Of a stretch of 32,588 nucleotides of DNA, positions 24,212 through 30,353 are shown piece after piece. The stretch's first letter is position 1, and every line of letters begins with the position of its first letter. This DNA is from Prevotellaceae bacterium (lineage in GTDB: Bacteria > Bacteroidota > Bacteroidia > Bacteroidales > UBA932), in NCBI GenBank assembly GCA_031287815.1, contig JAITSM010000216.1, positions 1-32,588 on the forward strand. Direction: 5' to 3'. Under the pieces are notes generated by a model that ran no database searches, was not told where the DNA came from, and was given only the letters and a program-made list of their open reading frames with translations. The position numbers and the translations under genes were made by a program.

Positions 24212-24604
24212 TTATGCAACGGCAAACAGACCAAGCAAGCTGCCGACCGTAGCAAGGTAAATTACATATATTATCGCTATCGCAAGGCCTGAGACCAGCG
24301 ATGCAATGCAAAAATTTTTAGCATTGCGCGATGCTCTGTTGGCAGCGTCGATATTACCTTGCAGATAATATTTTTCTACCTGTGCCGCATATACAATGGC
24401 AGGAATGCCCAGCGGCAAGCAACATAAGATCGTTACCACGATTGACTGCCAAAGGTAAGTCTCCGGCATGTTGGGATTGGGGGAATGTTGTGGCGGCGTA
24501 TAAGCCGGCGAGGGGGTTGTTTCGGATGGGATTTCACGGCCGCATTTTACACAAAAACGCGCATTGTCCGGATTGGGTTCTCCACAGGTTGGGCAATATT
24601 TCAT
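24212..24604 (-). CDS. Zinc-ribbon plus CD225/dispanin-type membrane protein
   Basis: 130 residues. Residues 1-25 are a rubredoxin-like zinc ribbon: CPTCGEPNPDNARFCVKCG with two CxxC pairs. A Pro/Ser-rich linker follows, then a CD225/dispanin domain: TYLWQSIVVTILCCLPLGIP, AIVYAAQVEKYYLQGNIDAA, ASRNAKNFC and a second helix. The bacterial members are two-helix membrane proteins of unclear function. First gene of a two-gene unit with the DUF2752 gene; a -7 box is 25-32 bases upstream. Confidence 0.88.
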   Translation of the reverse strand: MKYCPTCGEPNPDNARFCVKCGREIPSETTPSPAYTPPQHSPNPNMPETYLWQSIVVTILCCLPLGIPAIVYAAQVEKYYLQGNIDAANRASRNAKNFCIASLVSGLAIAIIYVIYLATVGSLLGLFAVA

Positions 24605-24628
24605 AATAAAAAATTAAGTTTGTTGGTG

Positions 24629-24636
24629 CAAATGTA
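24629..24636 (-). promoter_or_regulatory. -7 box of the CD225/DUF2752 unit
   Basis: Minus strand TACATTTG followed by C, matching TAnnTTTG, 24 bases before the ATG. Confidence 0.55.
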
Positions 24637-24740
24637 ATAAAAAAAAATAAATCAGCTAATTTTACGATTTAGAAAAAATTCGAAAATAAAATCTACCGGA
24701 ACAAAGAATATCTACAAAATTAGGAAAAAAGAACAAAACC

Positions 24741-24938
24741 CAACGCAAGAAGATTTAAGACTGACGCAGGAAGATTCAAGACTGACGCAAGAAGTCTTAA
24801 GACTGACGCAAGAAGTCTTAAGACTGACGCAGGAAGTCTTAAGACTGACGCAAGAAGTCTTAAGACTGACGCAGGAAGATTCAAGACTGACGCAAGAAGT
24901 CTTAAGACTGACGCAGGAAGTCTTAAGACTGATGTCTC
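24741..24938. repeat. 21-bp tandem repeat array (AAGACTGACGCARGAAGTCTT)
   Basis: Eight complete 21-bp units start at 24757, 24778, 24799, 24820, 24841, 24862, 24883 and 24904, with a decayed unit before (24741-24756) and a partial one after (24925). Units differ at only a few places: A/G at position 13 and AGTCTT versus AGATTC at the end. AAGACT and AGTCTT at the unit ends are complementary, so each unit and each junction can form a small hairpin. There are no spacers. Confidence 0.93.
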
Positions 24939-25014
24939 CTGAGTTAAGAACTAAGAACTAAGAGTGCTGGCGCTAGCTAACTCTCAGTTCTTAACTCTTA
25001 ACTCTTAGTTCTTA
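24939..25014. repeat. Dispersed palindromic repeat at the 3' end of the hydrolase gene
   Basis: GAGTTAAGAACTAAGAACTA on the left is mirrored by AGTTCTTAACTCTTAACTCT on the right around the core GCTGGCGCTAGC (24966-24977). Same family as 3433-3530. The right arm encodes the last three residues and stop of the hydrolase gene, and the fold could act as its terminator. Confidence 0.8.
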
Positions 25015-25823
25015 ACTTCCCGTTCACCGTCAATGCTTGAAAGAAACTTCAAAAACCCTTCAGCCGTCCTTTCCGGCTCTTCGAGGAATCCGTTGTGCCC
25101 GGAGTTTTTCAGCCAAAGGGTCTGCGCCTGCGGAAAGCGGGCGGACAGTTCCTGTGCGGTTTCCAGTGAAATGTAGCGGTCTTTTTCGCCGAAGATAAAC
25201 AGCGCCGGCTTCCGGAATGACGCCAGGAATTCATTCCGGTCGGGGCGGCGCTTCATGCCTTCGAGGCAGGCGATGAGGCCTTCCGGATTGTGAATTTCGG
25301 CTATTTCGGAAATTTCCTGTATCTTCTCGGCAAAGCGGGGGACATTATCGTCGGCAAACATGCGCGGGACGCCCTGCCGGATCACTAAGGACAGCTTCCC
25401 CTCGCGCAGGAGCGCTATTTCGCGGTTGCGGCCTTCCTGCTTTTGCGGCGGGTCGGCGTTGGGCGTAGAGTGAAACAGGCACAGCCCGCGCACCGCATCG
25501 GGATAGTTGGCGGCAAATGCCAGCGCCGTATAGCCGCCCATCGAGTGCCCGCCAATGACGCATTCCCTGACCTGCTGTTTTTGCAGCGCTTCGTATATCG
25601 CCTGCGCCGAAAAGTCGACGCTGTTGATTTCCGCCGTGCCGCTCAGGCCGTGGCCGGGCAAGTCGATACGGATGATGCGGTAGTCCTTTTCAAGGCAGGT
25701 CACAAAATCGTCCCAGACGGACAATGTTTCCAGGTAGCCGTGCAATAATACTACGGCGGGTTTCCCGCCGCCTGTGTCGCTTACGTGTAAGGGAATGTGG
25801 TTACAAGTACAAAAGAATTCCAT
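25005..25823 (-). CDS. Alpha/beta-fold hydrolase
   Basis: 272 residues. Oxyanion segment HGYLETLSVWDDF near residue 28, nucleophile elbow G92-H-S94-M-G, acid Asp215 in FIFGEKDRYIS and His243 in KNSGHNGFLEEP complete a catalytic triad. No signal peptide, so cytoplasmic. Substrate cannot be predicted; MhpC/BioH-like esterases are the nearest general type. The final residues VKN and the stop are written by the adjacent intergenic repeat, which suggests the original 3' end was replaced. Divergent from the small lipoprotein gene at 25913. Confidence 0.9.
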   Translation of the reverse strand: MEFFCTCNHIPLHVSDTGGGKPAVVLLHGYLETLSVWDDFVTCLEKDYRIIRIDLPGHGLSGTAEINSVDFSAQAIYEALQKQQVRECVIGGHSMGGYTALAFAANYPDAVRGLCLFHSTPNADPPQKQEGRNREIALLREGKLSLVIRQGVPRMFADDNVPRFAEKIQEISEIAEIHNPEGLIACLEGMKRRPDRNEFLASFRKPALFIFGEKDRYISLETAQELSARFPQAQTLWLKNSGHNGFLEEPERTAEGFLKFLSSIDGEREVKN

Positions 25824-25844
25824 AAAAAAAATGTTATATTAAGA

Positions 25845-25872
25845 CAAATATACCAAAAAAATACTACCTTTG
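25845..25872. promoter_or_regulatory. Divergent -7 boxes between hydrolase and lipoprotein
   Basis: Minus strand TATATTTG at 25852-25845 serves the hydrolase gene; plus strand TACCTTTG at 25865-25872 serves the lipoprotein gene. They are 12 bases apart, so the two promoters overlap and probably compete. Confidence 0.6.
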
Positions 25873-25912
25873 TACGAAAATAAACATAAAATAACTTAAA
25901 AAATTAGAAAAC

Positions 25913-26371
25913 ATGAAAAGAATCTTCAAAAGTTTTATGGTACTGTCGTTGGGCTTGGCTGTATTGGCAACCGGGTGCAAGAAAGACACAGAAGAAAACT
26001 ATGCAAAAGACATTTCCGGAACATATATTGGAACTTTATCATTGGCCGGGACTGTGGTCGGGCAAGATGTATCCATTAACGTGGCAGAAAAAAATAAAAC
26101 GACCGTTACGCTTGGTTTAAATACTACGCTTCCCGGCCTTCCTGTTGTCGGTAATTTACCGTTAGATGTCAGTTGTGACGCCACCGTAGCTAAATCCGGC
26201 GACAATTATACTATTAACGGAAGCTCGACCGTAAATGTATTGGACGGCGATAAGCCCATCACCATAGCCGGACCGATTACATCTGCGGGACAAGCCGATT
26301 TAACCATTTCCATAACGCTTGTAGAGGGAACCCCAGCCATTAGTGTTGCTTTTTCCGGCACGAAAAAATAA
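25913..26371 (+). CDS. Small secreted lipoprotein, calycin/lipocalin-like beta fold
   Basis: 152 residues. Signal peptide with lipobox LATGC (Cys22) followed by KKDTEEN. The mature part starts DISGTYIGTLSL and continues as regular short beta strands (DVSINVAEKN, TVTLGLNTTLPG, YTINGSSTVNV, DLTISITLVEG, ISVAFSGTKK), a pattern typical of the calycin-like lipoproteins of Bacteroides. Ligand unknown. Monocistronic: own promoter, strong terminator just downstream. Confidence 0.8.
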   Translation: MKRIFKSFMVLSLGLAVLATGCKKDTEENYAKDISGTYIGTLSLAGTVVGQDVSINVAEKNKTTVTLGLNTTLPGLPVVGNLPLDVSCDATVAKSGDNYTINGSSTVNVLDGDKPITIAGPITSAGQADLTISITLVEGTPAISVAFSGTKK

Positions 26372-26389
26372 GACGCCTTAGTATGTATA

Positions 26390-26427
26390 AAAAAAACCGC
26401 AGCGAAATTTCGCTGCGGTTTTTTTAT
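26390..26427. terminator. Bidirectional rho-independent terminator
   Basis: Perfect 22-base palindrome at 26397-26418 (CCGCAGCGAAA with TTTCGCTGCGG), with an A-run on the left and T7 on the right. It can stop the lipoprotein gene on the plus strand and mdh on the minus strand. Confidence 0.92.
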
Positions 26428-26458
26428 TTGGTCTCCGTTGACCGTTGACCGTTGGCCG

Positions 26459-27388
26459 TTATCCGTTCAACACACTATTGGTGCTGCGCACGGCGTCGGC
26501 GCTTTTGTTGAAGGCGGCCTGTTCTTCGGCGTTCAGCTGGAGGTCGATGATTTTTTCCCAGCCGTTGCGGCCGATAACTACCGGCACGCCGATGCAAATG
26601 TCCTTCTGCCCGTATTCGCCGTCCAATGCCACACAGCAGGGGAATACTTTCTTCTGGTCGCGTACAATCGCTTCTACCAGCCATGCGCCGGCGGCTCCCG
26701 GAGCGTACCACGACGAAGTGCCCAGCAATTTCGTCAATGTCGCGCCGCCCACCATCGTGTCGGCAACCGTTTTGTCGAGCGTTTCCTTGCTCAATAACCG
26801 GCTTACGGGAATGCCGTTGTAAGTAGCAAAGCGCACCATCGGAATCATCGTGGTGTCGCCATGCCCGCCGATTACGCAGCCCTGCACGTCGCTGGCGGGA
26901 ACGCCCAGCGCCCGGCTTAAATAATATTTGAAACGGCTGCTGTCCAAAATCCCGCCCATCCCGATAATACGGTTTTTCGGCAGCCCGGAGGCTTTCAGCG
27001 TGAGGTAGGTCATCGTATCCATCGGGTTGCTGATGATAACGAACACCGCCCCGGGCGAGTGCTTCAGCGCATTTTCTACCACGCTTTTTACAATGCCGGC
27101 GTTCGTGCCGATAAGTTCTTCGCGCGTCATGCCGGGCTTGCGCGGGATGCCGGAGGTAACGACCACCACCTCGGAGTGGGCGGTAGCGGCATAATCGTTG
27201 GTCACTCCCGTAATGCGCGTATCAAATTCGCACAGTGTGGCGGTTTGCATCATATCCATCGCCTTTCCTTCGGCGACGCCTTCTTTCACGTCCAGCAGCA
27301 CCAGCTCGGCGGCCAGTTCTTTTTGTGCAATGACATTGGCACAGGTTGCGCCTACGTTTCCGGCGCCCACAATAGTAATTTTTGACAT
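26459..27388 (-). CDS. mdh: Malate dehydrogenase (LDH-like type)
   Basis: Mdh interconverts malate and oxaloacetate with NAD in central metabolism. 309 residues. Nucleotide-binding GAGNVG at residues 8-13, LLDVKEGVAEGKAMDM with the Asp that selects NAD, substrate loop TSGIPRKPGMTREELIGTN with the two catalytic Arg positions, VISNPMDTMTYL (Met rather than Val after the Pro, as in many LDH-like malate dehydrogenases), and the active-site His in GCVIGGHGDTTMIP. Single gene, divergent from ybeY, with a terminator shared with its downstream neighbour. Confidence 0.97.
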   Translation of the reverse strand: MSKITIVGAGNVGATCANVIAQKELAAELVLLDVKEGVAEGKAMDMMQTATLCEFDTRITGVTNDYAATAHSEVVVVTSGIPRKPGMTREELIGTNAGIVKSVVENALKHSPGAVFVIISNPMDTMTYLTLKASGLPKNRIIGMGGILDSSRFKYYLSRALGVPASDVQGCVIGGHGDTTMIPMVRFATYNGIPVSRLLSKETLDKTVADTMVGGATLTKLLGTSSWYAPGAAGAWLVEAIVRDQKKVFPCCVALDGEYGQKDICIGVPVVIGRNGWEKIIDLQLNAEEQAAFNKSADAVRSTNSVLNG

Positions 27389-27457
27389 ATTATTAAGTTT
27401 TTTTATTTGAATATCGTTTTATCGCGGGATTTTGTACATTCCGTAACAAAAAACATG

Positions 27458-27486
27458 CGAAGATACAAAAAATACTTCTAACTTTG
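27458..27486. promoter_or_regulatory. Divergent -7 boxes between mdh and ybeY
   Basis: Plus strand TAACTTTG at 27479-27486 fits the consensus and points to ybeY. Minus strand TATCTTCG at 27465-27458, one mismatch, points to mdh. No clear TTG elements are seen. Confidence 0.45.
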
Positions 27487-27538
27487 CCGTGATTTTATTA
27501 AAAAATGGAGAATGAAAGATAATGGAGAATAATAGCGC

Positions 27539-27973
27539 ATGATTACCTTTCACACCTTATCTATAACTTTCCGGTTGCCCTGCCGGAGGCTTTTAAAAAA
27601 GTGGCTGGCGTCGCTGGCGGAAGCTGAAAATAAACGCATCAGGGCGTTGTCTGTTATTCTTTGTTCCGATGAGGAACTGCTGTCCCTCAACCGGCAATAT
27701 TTGCAGCACGATTATTTTACGGACGTCATTACCTTCGATTACAGCGACGGGGACAACCTTTCCGGCGATATGTTCATCAGCTGCGATACCGTGCGCGCCA
27801 ATGCCAAAACCTACCGCCAGCCGTTCGATAACGAACTGCGCCGCGTGATGGCGCATGGCTTGCTCCACCTCTGCGGCTATCGCGACGCCACCGCCGCCGA
27901 ACAAAAACAAATGCGAAGTATGGAAAACAAATACCTGGCTAAATGGAACCATATTGTTACCGACAGTCTTTAG
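27539..27973 (+). CDS. ybeY: rRNA maturation endoribonuclease YbeY
   Basis: 144 residues. YbeY is a zinc-dependent nuclease acting in 16S rRNA 3' processing and ribosome quality control. Motifs: LSVILCSDEELLSLNRQYL, DVITFDYSDGDNLSGDMFIS and the metal site RVMAHGLLHLCGYRD. The first two His of the usual H-x3-H-x5-H are present; the third position is Asp, which I believe is normal in this phylum. The stop codon sits in the left arm of a stem-loop at 27969-28024. Confidence 0.94.
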   Translation: MITFHTLSITFRLPCRRLLKKWLASLAEAENKRIRALSVILCSDEELLSLNRQYLQHDYFTDVITFDYSDGDNLSGDMFISCDTVRANAKTYRQPFDNELRRVMAHGLLHLCGYRDATAAEQKQMRSMENKYLAKWNHIVTDSL

Positions 27974-28024
27974 CCGGCAGTTTTCAGTCGGCAGTGAACG
28001 GTTGATAGAACACTGCCGGCTAAA
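27969..28024 (+). terminator. Stem-loop at the end of ybeY
   Basis: TTTAGCCGGCAGT (27969-27981) pairs perfectly with ACTGCCGGCTAAA (28012-28024). The loop and flank contain more copies of the CGGCAGT and AAAACTGAAAACTA repeat types. It probably works as a terminator, although only a weak T-run is present, and it belongs to the window's repeat families. Confidence 0.5.
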
Positions 28025-28048
28025 AACTGAAAACTAAAAACCGGGCAC

Positions 28049-28078
28049 ATGCAGCGTTTTTGACCTTTTTTGCATCTT
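28049..28078 (+). promoter_or_regulatory. 30-bp element upstream of the ECF sigma gene (copy 1)
   Basis: ATGCAGCGTTTTTGACC followed by TTTTTTGCATCTT. The same 30 bases occur without a mismatch at 30298-30327 in front of the LVIVD gene. ATGCA and TGCAT near its ends are complementary. It is not a housekeeping promoter; the likely reading is an ECF sigma promoter recognised by the adjacent sigma factor. Confidence 0.65.
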
Positions 28079-28116
28079 CTATGAAAGACCACAGTAAATA
28101 CCAATGTTTACAATGG

Positions 28117-28638
28117 ATGAACGAATGCGATTTGATTACCGCTTGCGTGAAAGGAAATGTCGTTGCGCAGCGGCAGTTATACGACCGGTATGCCGCAAAA
28201 ATGCTGGGCGTATGTTTACGGTATGCCGGAACGCGCGAGGAGGCAAGGGATTTATTGCATGACGGGTTTATCCGGGTGTTTAAAAAAATAAAAACCTACA
28301 AGGGGGAAGGCGCTTTTGAAGGTTGGATGCGGAAATTATTTGTCAATATGGCGTTGGAATATATACGGAAAAAAGATGCGTTGAAAAAGTATGAGGACTA
28401 TCCGGTTTTCATGCCGGCGGCGGATGAGTCCGTTTTTGAAAAAATAGCGGCAGCGGAGTTGATGGAAAAAATAGCGGCGCTTCCTGCCGGATACCGTGCA
28501 GTATTTAACCTCTACGCTATCGAAGGCTATTCGCACCGGGAGATTGCCGGACTGTTGCATATCACCGAAAGCGCCTCCCGCTCGCAGTATACCCGCGCAA
28601 AGAATTATTTGCAAAAAATGATAGAAGAAATAAGGTAA
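28117..28638 (+). CDS. ECF-type RNA polymerase sigma factor
   Basis: 173 residues from ATG 28117 (MNECDLITACVKGN), which fits the family start. An ATG at 28081 lies three bases after the shared 30-bp element and would leave no leader. Region 2: QRQLYDRYAAKMLGVCLRYA and EEARDLLHDGFIRVFKKI; region 4: LPAGYRAVFNLYAIEGYSHR followed by EIAGLLHITESASRSQYTRA. It is followed after 6 bases by an anti-sigma-like protein that appears to span both membranes. The pair resembles the Das/Dma systems (Dma-associated sigma, dual membrane-spanning anti-sigma) described in Bacteroides thetaiotaomicron, which influence outer-membrane vesicle formation. The match in architecture is seen; shared function is inferred. 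Confidence 0.93.
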   Translation: MNECDLITACVKGNVVAQRQLYDRYAAKMLGVCLRYAGTREEARDLLHDGFIRVFKKIKTYKGEGAFEGWMRKLFVNMALEYIRKKDALKKYEDYPVFMPAADESVFEKIAAAELMEKIAALPAGYRAVFNLYAIEGYSHREIAGLLHITESASRSQYTRAKNYLQKMIEEIR

Positions 28639-28644
28639 AAATAT

Positions 28645-29835
28645 ATGGACGAAACAGTATTAAAATATTTGCTCCGCGACAAACTGGGGGGATACGAAAC
28701 GCCGCCAGACGACGGCGACTGGGAGATTATCCGCCGCCGCCTGCAACAACAGAAGCGGCGGAGGGCTACCGTCCTCTGGATGTCTACGGGCGCGGCGGCG
28801 GCAGCGGTGGCGCTGTTTTTCGTGCTCTACCCGCCTTCCGTAGCCGGGCCTTCGCCGGATATTCGGGAAACGTTTGCCGGGCTTCCCGAAGGCGTTCCCC
28901 CAACCGTTGCCGGGCATGCACCGGCCGCGCCAGAAGCTATCCGTAAAACAGTAGCGCCCACGGAACCAGGCAGCCCGGCGCCGGAACAACCGCTTTTGGA
29001 AGCGGCGCAGCATGAAACGCCGGCCGCCGGCAGGGCGGCGGCAGACGCCGCGCAAACCGCAAATCCCTTGCCGCAGGCAGCCGCCAACGTGAAGGAAGAA
29101 ACAACGGAAACGCCCCCGCCTGTCCCCGTGCAGGATTCCTTACTCCCCCTGTTTGAAGACATCACGCTGCCGGAACCGGCGAAAAGAAAAAAATGGGCAA
29201 TAGCCCTGGCAGCCCATTCGTCGGGCGGCAGGAGCGCGGCCAATGCTTTTGATTTCATGGACAAATCGGAGAGGAACGGTATGCTTTCCGACGCCAACTT
29301 TATGTATAATGCCAGCGAGAATGTGATGCGGATTGACAATGTGGTGGAAGCGACCCATCATATCCCGCTTACTTTCGGGCTGTCGTTCCGCTTTTATTTC
29401 ACTTCCCGCTGGGCGGTAGAATCGGGGCTGGCGTATACCTACCTTTCATCGGAATATAAATACGGCAATGACGGTTACCGGACAAAACAGCGGCTACACT
29501 ACCTGGGATGGCCGGTCAATGCCGTTTACCGGATACTCGACCACAAGCGCTTTTCCGTGTATGCATCGGGCGGCGGGATGCTGGAAAAAGGGCTGGGCGC
29601 CCGCTATACCGGGATTACGCCTTCTTCGCATACAGACTATCGGGAAAACATTGCCGGATGGCAATGGTCGCTGAACGGGCAAATAGGCGGCAGCGTCCGT
29701 CTTTCCCGGCATTTCAGCCTTTATGCCGAACCCGGCGTGCGGTATTTTTTCCCCGACCCCCGCCAGCCGGAAAGCATACGCACAGAACGGCCGTTCGGCT
29801 TTACGCTGGGCTTCGGAATACGCACTAGTTTCTAA
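28645..29835 (+). CDS. Dual membrane-spanning anti-sigma-like protein (cytoplasmic segment + inner-membrane helix + outer-membrane barrel)
   Basis: 396 residues in three parts. Residues 1-40 are cytoplasmic, with LRDKLGGYETPPDDGDWEII, the short anti-sigma-like motif seen in Bacteroidetes partners of ECF sigma factors. Residues 42-62 are one transmembrane helix (TVLWMSTGAAAAAVALFFVL). Residues about 63-175 are a Pro/Ala/Glu-rich linker long enough to cross the periplasm. From about 185 to the end is a beta-barrel of the PorT/OMP_b-brl type: AVESGLAYTYLSSEYKYG, VYASGGGMLEKGLGARYTG, SLYAEPGVRYFF and the terminal FGFTLGFGIRTSF ending in Phe, as expected for outer-membrane insertion. No N-terminal signal peptide. 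It probably holds the sigma factor and relays outer-membrane state to it. Confidence 0.85.
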   Translation: MDETVLKYLLRDKLGGYETPPDDGDWEIIRRRLQQQKRRRATVLWMSTGAAAAAVALFFVLYPPSVAGPSPDIRETFAGLPEGVPPTVAGHAPAAPEAIRKTVAPTEPGSPAPEQPLLEAAQHETPAAGRAAADAAQTANPLPQAAANVKEETTETPPPVPVQDSLLPLFEDITLPEPAKRKKWAIALAAHSSGGRSAANAFDFMDKSERNGMLSDANFMYNASENVMRIDNVVEATHHIPLTFGLSFRFYFTSRWAVESGLAYTYLSSEYKYGNDGYRTKQRLHYLGWPVNAVYRILDHKRFSVYASGGGMLEKGLGARYTGITPSSHTDYRENIAGWQWSLNGQIGGSVRLSRHFSLYAEPGVRYFFPDPRQPESIRTERPFGFTLGFGIRTSF

Positions 29836-29943
29836 TTGAAAGTTGAAGTGGTTTATTGGTTAAATATCCGATAGTATGGACTGCAAACGGCTTGCTACTC
29901 GTGTAGCAACCTCCCCGCAGGGGTAAAATCGACTTGCCGCATG

Positions 29944-30025
29944 TTCCAGCCCGAAGGGCCTTATTTTCATAACCGCAGGTCGCGACCTGCGGCTATGAAA
30001 ATCCGGCTTTTCAAGCCGTCTGGAA
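29944..30025. repeat. Three-armed cloverleaf-like palindromic element
   Basis: Outer stem TTCCAG (29944-29949) with CTGGAA (30020-30025). Inside are three arms: GCCC-gaa-GGGC (29949-29959), a 40-bp palindrome at 29963-30002 with one mismatch and core CCGCAGGTCGCGACCTGCGG, and GGCTT-ttc-AAGCC (30005-30017). Upstream GCTAC-tcgt-GTAGC and CCCC-gca-GGGG add two more hairpins. It fills the gap after the anti-sigma-like gene. Confidence 0.75.
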
Positions 30026-30052
30026 TGAAAGAAATAATCATTTGAACTGTTT

Positions 30053-30296
30053 TCATTGTCCGCCCGGATATGCGACCACGCCGGAGGATGCCGCCGGCTC
30101 GCCGGTGCCGGCATAATAAACCGCACCCCCAGCCCCTCTCCTAAAGGCAAGGGGAGCTGTTTGTGCCTGTTGTAAACTGTCTGCTGCAAAGGACGCACTG
30201 CCGACTGCCGGCTGTCCACTGCCTACTGCGCTTTGCGTCGCGCAACCTGTTGCTAACAGCAACAAGCCCGCAAGAAGAAAGATTTTTTTTCTGCAC
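30053..30296 (-). pseudogene. Lipoprotein signal-peptide stub fused to intergenic repeats, start out of frame
   Basis: The minus strand contains a convincing lipoprotein signal, KKIFLLAGLLLLATGC followed by ATQS, open to a stop at 30053. The frame has no ATG/GTG start: a run of eight A (30290-30283 on the minus strand) puts the GTG at 30296 out of frame. With seven A the reading would be MQKKIFLLAGLLLLATGC. After the lipobox the frame is made of CGGCAGT-type and CCCTTGCCTTTAGGAG-type repeats. It may be a decayed gene or a frame switch by slippage. Confidence 0.45.
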
Positions 30297-30297
30297 G

Positions 30298-30327
30298 ATG
30301 CAGCGTTTTTGACCTTTTTTGCATCTT
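30298..30327 (+). promoter_or_regulatory. 30-bp element upstream of the LVIVD operon (copy 2)
   Basis: Identical over 30 bases to 28049-28078 and 27 bases before the ATG at 30354. The next bases (ATAAGAAA versus CTATGAAA) are also similar. It suggests that the LVIVD/barrel pair is controlled by the neighbouring ECF sigma factor. Confidence 0.65.
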
Positions 30328-30353
30328 ATAAGAAACATTAAAAATCTACACAT

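Noticed and set aside
24741..24938. CRISPR array
   Set aside because: The repeats follow each other without spacers and no cas genes are present.
28060..28116. Longer starts for the ECF sigma factor (TTG 28060, ATG 28081)
   Set aside because: They overlap or abut the 30-bp element that is probably the promoter; ATG 28117 gives the normal sigma N-terminus.
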